A program made the translations under genes and the position numbers. A model generated the notes under the pieces. That model worked only from the letters and a program-made list of their open reading frames with translations, was not told the DNA's origin and did no database searches. This document shows positions 9,875 to 20,879 of a stretch of 64,000 nucleotides of DNA, piece after piece. Position 1 is the stretch's first letter; each line of letters starts with the position of its first letter. The stretch is taken from assembly GCA_030710605.1 (NCBI GenBank), contig CP092877.1:46484406-46548405 (forward strand), in the 5' to 3' direction. Origin of the DNA: Cordylochernes scorpioides. Lineage: Eukaryota > Arthropoda > Arachnida > Pseudoscorpiones > Chernetidae.

Positions 9875-10074
9875 CTGGGGGAGGAGGCAGGGGTTTCATG
9901 ATAACGCGGGGGCGGTGAGGAGGTTGCCAATGGCGGTGTTCCTCTTCCTCCTCTTGTGTTGCTGGCGCAGGGCATGCTTGACTGCGCGTCGCGGAACTGC
10001 CAGCCGGGCTCCCAGGCCCGGCCGGTTCTCTGCCTCCGAACTCTCGCGTGACGACGACTCACTGACTTCCCAAA
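9875..10074 (-). CDS. Asx: Asx exon: Ser/Glu stretch, basic helix and Pro-rich end
   Basis: A GC-rich 200-nt exon in AT-rich intron, with acceptor GTGGCAG and donor CCCAG/GTACCT. One frame reads through SESSSRESSEAENRPG and then a basic KHALRQQHKRRKRNTAI segment, which resembles the Gln/Arg-rich 'ALRQQ-KRR' element of Asx/ASXL between HARE-HTH and DEUBAD. To continue into the Pro-rich end (PRVIMKPLPPPP in another frame) a single base must be restored in the C run near 9907-9911, so this exon carries at least one homopolymer indel. The position between the HARE and SIPGFS exons fits the protein order. Confidence 0.78.
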
Positions 10075-10469
10075 CTGCCACCACACATAGAGGACATTGG
10101 TTCACAAACCTGATGCTACAGTAGATCCTTCCATGACACCAACAACAACTCCCGATCTCTCTTTCCTAGAGCTTCATTAGATCAAGTCACATTTATTATT
10201 TTACCTCAGATCATGGGGGGTATTCCAAACTTCACCAAGGAAAGTGATATTCAAAAGCCGCAAGTAACTGCATCTGCTACTTTTGAGATATTGGCTTTCT
10301 TTTATGAATTAACAGCAAAGTTTTGGTTTGTATAGAGTTTGTGACAGAAAATTGTAAAAAATATATATAGGACAACTAATTAAGACAGTTAAGCTCATTA
10401 ACAGATTGGCATGGGTTAAATCCGAGGAAAAGGAAAGGATACAAAATAAATCTCTTCTTCTTCTTTCTT

Positions 10470-10800
10470 ATCTCCACTCAATCATATTAGGGTATCAAGC
10501 TTGTAAAGCTTGAGACTTGGCTAGGTGAAGTAGAATGCGTTTGCCTTTGTCATTAAGACTGGGAGCACTACTCAGTGGCAGGTCCGACTTAGCTCCAAAA
10601 GAAATGGCCGCCTCTGACATGAGGAACAGTCACCATGTGCAGCTGCTCCTAACATGGAGTACAAACGCTGCTCATCCTGTATCCCTGGATTAGGAGCCCT
10701 TACAGGGTACTATCAGCCGGACCAGCTGAACCCAGGTTTTTTAGCGAGCTTGTTACTGCTCCCCCTCCTCCTTTTTCATCCGGGCTTACAAAATAAATAA
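10470..10800 (+). repeat. R repeat, about 320 bp, SINE-like
   Basis: GC-richer interspersed repeat with TCTCCACTCAATCATATTAG, GGGAGCACTACTCAGTGGCA, GGAACAGTCACCATGTGCAG and a final CATCCGGGCTTACAAAATAA. Two more copies are in opposite orientation. The A/T-rich end suggests a retroposon tail, but no Pol III head was recognised. Confidence 0.72.
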
Positions 10801-10974
10801 ACCAATGAAAACTCTGGTGTTTACATATGATACATAAGCCTTTAACTGAGATCTTTCATCTTAATAAAAATTCCTCAGCTGAAGAATGATGGCTATAAAA
10901 ATTTGAAGCGGAACATATATTTACAGTATTTCATTCATAGAAAGCACACAATACAAAATAAAATAAAGACAAAG

Positions 10975-11130
10975 AAATATTACAATCATTGAATTGTTTT
11001 TGTAACAGCTATGTTAACATCAAACAATCTCTTTGCCCCATGGAGTTCGTTAGGGTTGTTTGGTCATCATCATGACTGAAATGTCACACACTATTTATTT
11101 ATTTATTTGGTGTCTCTCTTATTACCCTCT
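10975..11130. repeat. Family M element, degenerate
   Basis: GTAACAGCTATGTTA and GAAATGTCACACACTATTTA remain, with an unrelated centre. Confidence 0.55.
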
Positions 11131-11599
11131 TGATACTACACCAAAAATAATCCCATTATATCAAAATTTAGGAAAACATATTTTCAAATACACATAGAAC
11201 CTAGATAGTTTACCACCAATGAGCAACTGCCACCTTTGTGAATTCTAATAGAATTTGAACTAACCCAACCTTCAAAGATCACCTAGAGGAATAAATACTC
11301 GTAGTTTTTTTTTTTAGGTCTGTCTTGAATTCTCATTGGAATTTGATTAAATGTAGTCATTTTTTGATTTTACAAAAGTGGGTACTAGGGGAGGTGGGTG
11401 GGTCTTTCATGGGAGGGGTTCTATTGTAGGCTTTTGAAAAATTATTCTTATTTTTTGTCTCTTCACACAGAGACCAAATCCTGGTGATTGTACTCTTGAT
11501 CAGATGAGCACTTTCTTCAGCTCCTTATATAAAATGATTCAATCTAATACATATCAGTATATGCTGGGGAAGGGCCTCTTCAATTTTGTATTAGTAAAT

Positions 11600-11845
11600 T
11601 TAAGAGAGAGAGAGAGATTCTTCAAATGATTAGGTACAATTTGGATTATAGATGTTAAAAACACAAGGTAATAGGCCCAAATCCAAATAAATAGTGTGTG
11701 ACATTTCAGTAACAGCGTTGTTATCATCATCAATGGTAACTGGCTTTGAGGATGGTAACAATGCTATTAGTGAAATGTTACACACTATTTGGATTTGGTC
11801 TAGAGTCTCCAAATCAATATAGCTGTGGTTGGGGTAGGTGAGTTC
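11600..11845. repeat. Second copy of the 245-bp duplicated segment with a family M element
   Basis: Same flanks and the same internal variants as 9219-9465, but it lacks CTTATTAC near the right arm. The two copies are 2.4 kb apart. Confidence 0.82.
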
Positions 11846-12289
11846 CTATAAATCCACCATCTACCTCCACACAGACAGACAAACAAACTATAGACTTGGC
11901 AGCATACCAAGTTGTCATTATTTGCTTAAGTAGGCAGGCCAACTTGGGATTACTGCTTGCAATAAAGTAAAAAATAACTCCCATCTCCCAATGTTTACTT
12001 ATCTTAAGAAAATGAGCAGTAGTTGTACTTGGTAATCTAGGAATATATCTTGCATGGAAATTGAGGTGACTTTAAGATAGCTTTTTTTTTTGTAAAGTTG
12101 CTCTTCCATGCTGGGCTGTAGTGAGTATCAAGAACATCTTCCAAGTCTACACACAGAGACTGGTCTAGCCTAAGTCAATGGATGGTGCCAAACTTGTTGG
12201 TACCTTCCATTTAATTCTCTGTTAACCTACGTGGCAACAATATGGGTTGAAAAGATAGAGAGAGAAAAATTTCTTGCTCACCCCTGGTA

Positions 12290-12472
12290 CAGTAGAACCT
12301 CCCTGTAAAGGACACCTAATTGCAGAGCCAAAGTGTCCTTTAGGGAGAGGTGTCCTCTTACTGGAGAGTTGCTAAATAGCACAAAAATAGTAATTTTGCA
12401 AAAAAAAAAAAAAAAAATCCTTTATAGAGAGGTGTGCTCTAGCGTGAATGTCCTCTCATGGAGGTTCTACTG
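12290..12472. mobile_element. P1 pogo-like MITE
   Basis: 183 bp, TA-flanked, ends CAGTAGAACCTCC and GGAGGTTCTACTG. The interior holds an 18-base A run. Confidence 0.87.
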
Positions 12473-12651
12473 TAAATAAACTCTTCAACTGAAAATGTGA
12501 TCCCTTGGGGTGTTGAATTAAAGAAGTTAGGCTGTAACTAAAGAACCTAAAAGGGATTATTACAACACAAAAGAGAGGAACAATTAACAATATCCAGATT
12601 TAGGGTTGGATATTTCAAGGGTAACATCAAGACACGTGCAACATCTATATG

Positions 12652-13927
12652 CAGTAAAACCCCTCTATAGTGAACCCCAATGGGACAGAGCTTTTGGTTC
12701 ACTATAGCCACGGTTTGGCCATTTTTTTTAACTTTTCAAAATTTTAGACTGTATAATTAAAGGACAGCCATACACACTGGAAGAGGTTGCCTCTTAATAG
12801 TGGTCACATTGTTTTAATTCCCTTAATTGACCAATTTCCTTATATTAATACTAAATAATAATAGAAATCATTAAATGATAGGTTCTTCTTATCATTAACA
12901 TACATGTACCTCTATGTCTAATTTAAAAATCAAGACAAATCCTAGGCAAAGTTTTATTAAATATATATTCAAAGATATAAAATGATTTTAAAACATCATT
13001 ATCACATTATATAATACAATATTTACTTGGAAAAATGGCTCTAACATCTTGTTGCTTCAAAGCATTCTTCAAGCATTGCACCATTCAAATAAGTTAGTGT
13101 TTTACTTCCATTTCATTTTCCACATATTCTTCTAGGTCTAGATTTCGTTTTTTTTTTTTTTAACCTGTCATGCAAAACATTGCTGACTTTAAAATCACCA
13201 TAGTTAATGGCATAAAAATAATTTTTGTTTCATCACGGGCCAGTTTATTTGGACTTTTTTTTTTTTAAGCCCTAAAACGTACGATCGCGGCAAAAGTTGA
13301 GGTTGATTCCTCGTTGTAACAATTTTTAATAGCTTTATATTTTATCTTTTATAATAGAAAAATTATATTCTCTTATTTTAATATGTTCTTAACATTTTTC
13401 CTGTGTTGTTTCACTTTGAAAAGTTCTGAAAATGGCCTTTTTTTTAAAAAAAGAAATAACGCTTTTGTTTTTAAAATGCCTTTGTTTTCTTCATTTTGGA
13501 AGCCATTTGCATTTTTTATATTTCAAATTTAATGGATGCAAATATATTCTATTTAATAAAAAGTAATTTGTGTTAAAATTATACAACATACAGCAAAAAT
13601 AAAATGCAAAAATCAAAACAAACAATGCCGCTAAATTAATTGTTTTGAAATCGCGATCCGCGAGCTGAAACATGCTCAAAATTTTGTTGTTTTATTTTTT
13701 TTTTTTTAATTACAATTCTAAGTTCGTTATAAGCATAGTATTTTTAATACATTTTATTATTTTGGGACCGAAAATAGGTTCGTTATAGGGTTAGTAGTTA
13801 TTCTAAAAATCGCAAAGTTCGTTTATAAACGATGGTATTTTTAATGGAATGAAATTGGGAATCGGCGTGGGTTCGTTATAAGGGAAGGTTCGTTATATCC
13901 AGGGTTCGTATTAGCGGGGTTTTACTG
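12652..13927. mobile_element. P3 pogo-like element, 1.28 kb, non-coding
   Basis: Ends CAGTAAAACCCCTCTATAGT and GCGGGGTTTTACTG. It aligns with the 6056 copy over its whole length with many small indels, and has no significant open frame. Confidence 0.84.
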
Positions 13928-14095
13928 TATATGACAGTATTCAATTATATATACAGCCCCCTTGACCTTTGGGACAATCCAGTAAATTGGTCTGTCAGAC
14001 AGAGAGAAAAACAAGCTTTGTTATCCTCCGGTACATTTTATCAACCCAATACCTTTTACTTCATTTATTTAAAGGAAGAAGCTTTTTTTCAATGT

Positions 14096-14215
14096 ACATT
14101 AATAATATTCAAAACTATTATAGACACGTATGATTCTTTTTTAAAATAAAACAATTGAAAAGAATCACACGCGTCTATAATAGTTTCGAATTTTGATAAC
14201 AGATGGCACGCTAAT
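14096..14215. mobile_element. Family N palindromic MITE
   Basis: Arms AAAACTATTATAGACACGT and ACGCGTCTATAATAGTTT; ATAACAGATGGC at the right end. Orientation is opposite to the 57.8-kb copy. Confidence 0.78.
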
Positions 14216-14632
14216 GCATCATAATTAATAATATTGTCATGTAAAAAATTAAGGAGGACAAACTTCAGGATGACACGGCTATTTATTTATGGCAAGTACA
14301 AATTAACATTTATAAAATACCAGAGAGTCAATGAGGGAAGTTTAAAAGTAGAAAAATATAAACATCAAAATGAACATCAAAATATAAACATCAAAATGAA
14401 CTGTCAATAAAAAAAATTAGCATTTTGTTACATAATTTTCTACATGACAATAGTCTCCCCCACATGTATAAATAAATGTTAAAAGACAAGGTCTCTATTA
14501 GATGAATGACATTTGAAAGACTCGGGCAATTTGAAGAGGGATCACAGAAGCAGGTATGCTCTAGAAAAGGTAAATTAAAGGCCAACATGTCTCAACATTA
14601 GCCCACATTACTGTCTCAATGGACTGGTTGTT

Positions 14633-14920
14633 GTTGTGTCCAATGAAGAGCCTCAGATGTCCCCATGTATTTCTATCACAGCAGTTGCAATGTCCTCTAT
14701 CTTGAGCGTGTGAAGCTGCTGTTCTGGATCTATGTCAACGTTCTGTTTTTGTTGTGTCCAATGAAGAGCCTCAGATGTCCCCATGCATCTCTATCACAGC
14801 AGTTGCAATGTCCTCTATCTTGAGTGTGTGAAGCTGCTGTTCTGGATCTATGTCAATGTTCTGTTTTTGTTGTGTCCAATGAAGAGCCTCAGATGTCTCC
14901 ATGCATCTCTATCACAGCAG
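14633..14920. repeat. 118-bp tandem repeat, about 2.4 units
   Basis: Units start at 14633, 14751 and 14869 (GTTGTGTCCAATGAAGAGCC). On the minus strand each unit has an open stretch DPEQQLHTLKIEDIATAV followed by a stop, which hints at origin from a coding sequence, but I do not recognise it. Adjacent sequence to 15104 is open on the minus strand. Confidence 0.8.
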
Positions 14921-15589
14921 AAATGGTAAAATGATTAATATAAATATCCATAATTTGCCTGAATACCATTGTCCAACCACACCTCCCTGCAGTCCCCCCT
15001 GGACCCTTGGAATATTTGACCAAATTCTGGTCCAAGGTGACTAACGTGGCAACAGCATACATTTTCGGATGAAGAGCAAACAACCATTTTTGAGATTCCA
15101 CCATTCAGTCTAGCATATATAAGTAGAATCCTCCAATACAAAATTAGAACTCTAAGAAGCAGTCTGGTAGATTAAATTGACGAAATCGATGGGAGGGTTC
15201 ACCACTGATGAGCCAAGCCCTCCTAATATTTTTTCATCGTAGTAGGGACAGTAGAAGTTTCATTTTAGGCATATATTCATAATTATGTGTATTTATACTG
15301 TCCTCAAAGCTAGTTCATTTAAAATACTTTTTCCAAGAGGTCAGCTTCAGTATCAGTATAAAAGTCAAACAGCAAAAAAAAAAATGCAAAAAGCACTACA
15401 GAGATATGGAAGATTAAACTTGCAAAACAAGTTTAGGAGTGTTCTCCACTGATGAGCCAAGCCCTGCCAATAATTGAATATTTCATTAAGGGCAGGTGAA
15501 TTTTTTTTAAAGAATCATATGCGTTAAAATAGTTAAAATTTCTGATAAAGAAGATTTAATGGAGCATATGTAGCTACCTTCTAAGAGAG

Positions 15590-16330
15590 TTTGATGGAGA
15601 CCAAGGATCATTGGAAGATTGACAGTACTGGAGGGACTGAAGGAGATAGAATGGTGTGGAAGAGGCGTGTTCAGAACAACATGGCACTACGAGAGGCATG
15701 CCTAGCTATGGGTTTAATTGCAAATATCATAGCTTTGTTCAAATTCTGGAATATAAGCTATGATATTGGCAATTAAACCCTTAGCTAATCGTGCCTCTCT
15801 AACATTTTCATGTTAAATGTACCAAAATAGTTGTTGCTAGCCTCCATCAAGTTGAGTTAGACTTTTTGGTGACTATATGGGCAAATAAGAACCAAGAGTA
15901 TCCAGGAAAAAAAAAAGAAAAGAACAATCAAATGGAAGTCTAGTAACATAATCCTTTGAAAGAGGTTATGAAGAGGAAATGGAGGTATAGGGGAACATCA
16001 AGTATTGTCCAAGCTTTGAGCAGCTAAAACTATAGAAAAAAGTGGAGAGACCAAAGAAGGATTGTTTGGACAACAGTAAAGAAAGGACTGGAGAACAGAC
16101 TGGGGGGCCGATGAGATCAGGGCAGAGAGAATGAAGTGGTGACCTCTTCATTGGACAAGCCACAATTAGATGATGACAACTACCTAGAACAAGTCCGCCA
16201 GCCTACCTTTAGAAGTGGTCTGAAGGGGGGAGTCCGGGCCAGAGTCCTCTGCCAATCTCCCGGGGTATAGCAGCCCCCAAGTCAACTCTCCGCCCTTCAG
16301 GGGAGAGCTCCGCCTACAACATCACAGTTA
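15590..16330. mobile_element. Degenerate LINE-like fragments
   Basis: Pieces such as GDRMVWKRRVQNNM (plus strand, about 15650-15690) and the GTTGAGTTAGACTTT end shared with the RTE remnant at 3640 suggest old RTE-type LINE tails. A GC-rich patch at 16200-16320 is not explained. No full domain is recognisable. Confidence 0.35.
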
Positions 16331-16848
16331 CTTGAGGCAACCCTTGATGATCCCTCAGTTTTTGAAACCATAACTTTTTTTTTTGTATGAAAATATGCTT
16401 AAATCATGGATTCTAATAGCACTTAAAAAAAAATACCATGACCAAATTCCTTGAATAATCTTGATTACCTTTTAACATGGCATGGAGAGATGATGTAATA
16501 AGTGAAGCAATGTGGATGATGCTTCATCTATCTTCAACCAAGATTCTCTTTGTCAGAGATTTTTCATTACCCTTCTTTTCTACATGAATTCAACAAGAAG
16601 TGATCTAGCTAAAGCTTTTCTGTTGGGAACAGGTAACTTGAGTCCAAGTGTTGATATGTGAGATTGAATGTTCAAGATATCAAATGGGTTGGATATTATT
16701 TGCCTGAAAGAAATTGTGCCACTAGCAAGTCTAATTTATAATGTCCTCCTTTATTGCCTTCTCACAATTTGACATGATGGTTAACTTCCTGGTTAAAACA
16801 TGTCAAAAACTTACCAACCCTGGCCGAAACAAAATCTTCTTCATATTA

Positions 16849-17023
16849 CAGTAGAACCTCCCTGTAAAAGACACCTAATTGTAGAGCCAAAGTGTCCTTT
16901 AGGGAGAGGTGTCCTCTTACTGGAGAGTTGCTAAATAGTAAAAATGGTAATTTTGCAAATGAAACCTGTCCTTTATAGAGAGGTGTCCTCTAGCATGAGG
17001 GTCCTCTCATGGAGGTTCTATAG
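16849..17023. mobile_element. P1 pogo-like MITE
   Basis: 175 bp, same ends as the copy at 12290; the right end reads CTATAG in place of CTACTG. Confidence 0.85.
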
Positions 17024-17253
17024 TAAATACAACAATAGAGTAAAACTTGGGAATAAGGACACGGAACCAAACATAAATTTGTCTCAAAGCAAGAGTTTTC
17101 TAAAGTAACAGGCCTAAAAAGGTTAATGCACAAGGATTGGCAAAAAGGTAAAGATGCTAGTTCTTCTTATTTGGCTTTTCCTTATTTCGATAGGTAAAAA
17201 AGCTTTCCATGAGCGATCTGATGACCTTTGTATAATAAGCACACATAGGTGTA

Positions 17254-17427
17254 CTGTAGAACTACCTCTCTCTAAAGAATAACACCTAGTTGCAGAGACA
17301 AAGTGTCCTTTAGAGAGCTCTTACTGGAGAGTATTGGTAAAGATGGCAATTTGGTCTATGAAAACTGTCCTTTGTATAGAGGTGTCTGCTAGTAGGAGTG
17401 TCCTCTCTCTTGGGGAATGTTCTACTG
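17254..17427. mobile_element. P1 pogo-like MITE, diverged
   Basis: 174 bp with ends CTGTAGAAC and GTTCTACTG between TA dinucleotides. It is only 230 bp from the previous copy. Confidence 0.75.
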
Positions 17428-17995
17428 TACAAGACTTGTATATAGTTCAACAATAATAATTTAATACAAGAGTCAAAAGAATAAATTATCAAAAGCTGGC
17501 AGTGTAAAAATTCTATTACTTAACTCTGCATGAACTACACAGGGATCAAAATGAAACATTGATTTACATTATTTTTCTGATAAATGTGAGCATGTGTCTT
17601 GAATTGTAATCCTTTGATAATTAGGGAGTGTCTGACACCTGATAGAGTTGTAAATTTTAGCTTTATACAACTTTTAAAAATTGATAGCATACAGATGATT
17701 CTGCGAAAATCCTACTTAAAAAATGGTATTTAAGATTGGACAAACAAACCAGCTTTGCCTGGAATTTCCCAGAGTAAATGTTTAACCACCCTAAATTGCC
17801 TTTACCCAATTATTTCAAATTATAGGCATCATCATTATTGGCTGATTTCACTGGTGCTTATTCCAATTTATGATGAGGAAATCTACACTGCTCAAAATTG
17901 AAAGTAGAGATCTACACACACACACATTCTCCAAAAATTATAAATTGCATCGATATATGGCAATTAAAAAACATCTACATCATTACAAAGAAGTA

Positions 17996-18154
17996 CAGTA
18001 GAACCTCCCTTTAGTGGACACCTCTCTACAAAGGACAGTTTTCATTTGCAAAATTACCATTTTACTATTTAGCAATTCTCCGGTAAGAGGAAACCTCACC
18101 CTAAAGGACACTTTGGCTCTGCAATTAGGTGTCCTTTACAGGGAGGTTCTACTG
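17996..18154. mobile_element. P1 pogo-like MITE
   Basis: 159 bp, TA-flanked, ends intact. It is the third P1 copy within 1.3 kb, close to the HARE-HTH exon of Asx. Confidence 0.87.
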
Positions 18155-18248
18155 TAATAGCAACTTTCAGTTTATAGTATAGATTGAGTCTCTCCTGTAT
18201 TAGATGTCAGTGAGGTTGTGTTAGATGTCAGTGAGGTTGTGTACTCAC

Positions 18249-18360
18249 GGTGATGTGGAAGGTGTTGGTGGAGCCCTTAGAAACACGGTAAAACAAAGTT
18301 CCAGAGTGGGTGGGGCCTCTAGAGTGCATCTGGAGCATGGCCCAGCCGGAGCAACATGGG
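18249..18360 (-). CDS. Asx: Asx exon: second half of the HARE-HTH domain
   Basis: The exon is bounded by GTGCAG and ATCACC/GTGAGT and is exactly 1 + 37 codons in the working frame, leaving in phase 0. It encodes AMLQMHSRGPTHSGTLFYRV followed by a short Gly/Asn turn and FHIT. This fits the C-terminal half of the HARE-HTH winged-helix (the 'AML..NSR..GTF(Y/F)KV..G...(F/Y).I' pattern), a DNA-binding fold at the N terminus of Asx/ASXL. The first half of the domain must lie on upstream exons to the right; I could not find them between 18361 and the gap, so the start codon is missing or beyond the gap. A family-M palindrome begins about 115 nt upstream. Confidence 0.72.
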
Positions 18361-18474
18361 CTGCACACATACCTGGTGTTAGAGAGGAGGAGGTTGGTGC
18401 CATAGAGAAAAGGATGAGAAAGACCATAGGAATTATTCTCAAGCATTCTTCAACATTGTTTAATATGGGCGTAT

Positions 18475-18615
18475 AAGCACAAGGTAATAAAACCAAATCC
18501 AAATAAATAGTAAAAGGCGTTTCGATAACAACACTGTTACAGAAATGTTACACACTATTTATTTGGTCTTATTACCTTGTGTTTATAATCTATAATCCAA
18601 ATTGTGCCTTATCAT
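18475..18615. repeat. Family M palindromic element
   Basis: Left arm starts at AAGCACAAGGTAATAA and right end is TTGTGCCTTATCA. It is in the Asx intron right of the HARE exon. Confidence 0.83.
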
Positions 18616-18889
18616 GGGCGTCAAAGAAACATCATTAGGTTGCACCTTTCTAACTGTGTCCAACCAATATAAAACTAGACATAATTGAATTGAAGGAGGA
18701 TTTTCTGGACACTTATATTAGTATTTGTGTCTAGATGAAAGTATAACTAGGGGAAATATTCCTGGAACAACAAGGGCAAATCCACAATGTCTTGGTAACA
18801 TCTTTATACTTGGCAACCAGTCTGGTGATTGCTCTATAGGAACTTTATCTATAACCCCTCAATGTATTGTAATATAGATGATTCCCGCC

Positions 18890-19165
18890 TCACTGTATGA
18901 CAAGATATCTTAGAGGCAGGGATCCCAGAGTGAAGTTGTGGAAAGATGGATGGACTCCACCAGCTACGGGAGGATGTGTGTGTGGGGAGGACAGGCGCCA
19001 CGACAGCATTCCAGCGGGGGGGAGGAGGACAGTTATATACAGATCTGCGGCGACAGGAGACACAGCAAGTTGGCTCCGGGCGTGTGGCCGTATGGACTAA
19101 CCGGGAAGACGGTGACGAGGAGGATACCTCTGGTGGTGGACAATGGAGGCATCTACTGTATATAG
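18890..19165. other. Unexplained GC-rich island, possible exon or promoter
   Basis: About 270 bases with clearly higher GC and CpG content than the surroundings. Both strands have long open frames. The minus strand frame with no stop from about 19143 to 18900 is Ser/Pro-rich and could be a 5' Asx exon, since it lies just upstream of the HARE exon in gene sense, but I see no HARE-HTH first-half motif in it. It may equally be a CpG-rich promoter or an exon of another gene. Confidence 0.3.
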
Positions 19166-19437
19166 TTACTAATCTGTTCTTTAAAGCTCTTATAACAAAT
19201 ATACCGTACTATGCTGTATCCACAACGAACCCACATTGTTTTCTTAGTAACCTTCTTCACAAACATCGACGGCTGAGAAGCCTTGTAACAGTATACACAT
19301 TAAGTAGTTAAAATTGGTGATCTCTTCAGAATCAAGGCATGTACTTCCATCTGGTAGGTGCATAAAGATCATATTAAAGTTAATATAGAGAGTTTAAAAA
19401 AGTCCAATATATTGAAAAAGAGAAAGCTAAAGTAATT

Positions 19438-19866
19438 GTACTGGGATCAGGTTTTATAAATTAAGAGAAAGGCATCTTCTGCACGTGCAATTAAAGGTTG
19501 CTGATGGCTTGGGCCATCTGTCAGAATAAATGCATTAAAAATATGAAAGAATGCATTTTATGTTATCACTCCAATGCAAAACATGGAGTTGGTGATAAAG
19601 TTTTGGCAAATTCAACAAAAAGCCAACATGTATGCCATGGTTTCAGGCTTTGGCCCTCATCAGTACTAACTGTCAGAATAAATACCAACTGATTGTTGAT
19701 GTTTAATTATTCCAGAATGGGCCACAGATACCCTTCTTGATTAATCAATCAAGACTAACCATGTATGTGTTACATATTTTGCCAATTCTGAAATAATTAA
19801 AAATCAATGATTAGTTGATATTATGACAGATAGTGCAAGCCATCAGCAACTTTTATTTGCACAATC
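19438..19866. repeat. Family H foldback element, long form
   Basis: Starts GTACTGGGATCAGG with AAGGCATCTTCTGCACGTGC, and later has the inverse GCAAGCCATCAGCAACTTTT. The centre contains AACATGTATGCCATGGTTTC and GGCCCTCATCAGT. Confidence 0.75.
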
Positions 19867-19878
19867 GGGATATTTCTT

Positions 19879-20205
19879 TCTCTTTTTTTTTTTTTTGCTT
19901 ATCCCTAGTACACGTGGTACTGGCCATGATAATCATGGTGGGTAGAAGTAGACGACTGATTTTACTGTAAGTGCACCACATGTCTACACATGTGAAAAGC
20001 AGTTCGACTTTGCACTTACAAATGTGCCAGAGCCCCATTTGGTTACTTGCACTTGTTAGTGGGATTGGAATTTTGCAAGAATCGGGGGCCATTGGAGCAT
20101 TTTTTTTTTTTAATCAGAAAAAAGTGCCCAATGCGGGAATCAAACCCGGGTCGTAGTGGTCGAAAACCAAGGGTTTAGACCATCCTTACACCGACACCCT
20201 TTCTT
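19879..20205 (-). mobile_element. tRNA-derived SINE, full length
   Basis: The best preserved head (B box GGGTTTGATTCC) and a 15-base oligo-T at its left, which is the A tail in SINE sense. The tRNA-like head has an anticodon-arm-like stretch but no intact acceptor pairing, so it is a retroposon and not a tRNA gene. Confidence 0.88.
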
Positions 20206-20309
20206 TCTCTTAATTTATATTATGGTTGGGAATTTTAATCTGAAGATTCTACAAAATTGTGAGCTTTTAGGAATATTCTTTTTTTCCTAGCACAAAGAAG
20301 CCATTTATA

Positions 20310-20425
20310 GTATAGATTAGAAACACAAGACCAAACCCAAATAAATAAACAGTGTGTGACATCACACATTCAATACTTTTGTCTGATGGTAACAACACTG
20401 CTACCGAAATGCTACAAACTATTTA
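20310..20425. repeat. Family M element, shortened
   Basis: Arms reduced; the centre ACTTTTGTCTGATGGTAACA and GTGTGTGACATCACAC are seen. Confidence 0.65.
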
Positions 20426-20432
20426 TATTATA

Positions 20433-20723
20433 CAGCTAAACCTGCCTATAGCGCCCCCCCCCCCCCTCTTGGGACTCACCAAAATAAGGTGCTATAGAGA
20501 GGGGGTGCTATAGACAGGTCACTTTTAATCACAAGGTAATAAGACCAAATCCAAATAAATAAATAGTGTGCGACGTTTCGGTAACACTGTTTATAATCTA
20601 TAATCCAAATTGTGCCTTATCAGGTCACTTTTAATGTAAATCGCATCGTACTATGCGTTTAAAATCGGGCGCTATAGAGAGGGAGGCGCTATTTAGAGGG
20701 GGCGCTATAGACAGGTTTAACTG
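20433..20723. mobile_element. P2 pogo-like MITE with a nested family-M fragment
   Basis: Ends CAGCTAAACCTGCCTATAGC and GACAGGTTTAACTG with TA flanks. A family-M half (20529-20624) is inserted in the middle, around a repeated TCACTTTTAAT. It also contains a C(13) run. Confidence 0.78.
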
Positions 20724-20749
20724 TAGTTTGGTCTTGTTACCTTGTATAT

Positions 20750-20873
20750 CGAAACAGATTGAATTCGACCAAATCCAAAAAAATATATAAAAAATAGTCT
20801 GTGACATTTTGGTACCAGCATTGTTACTAAAACGTAACACACTATTTATTTATTTGGTCTTATTACCTTGAAT
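20750..20873. repeat. Family M element
   Basis: Arms ACCAAATCCAAAAAAAT and GGTCTTATTACCTTG around GTACCAGCATTGTTACTA. Confidence 0.72.
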
Positions 20874-20879
20874 TTTAGT

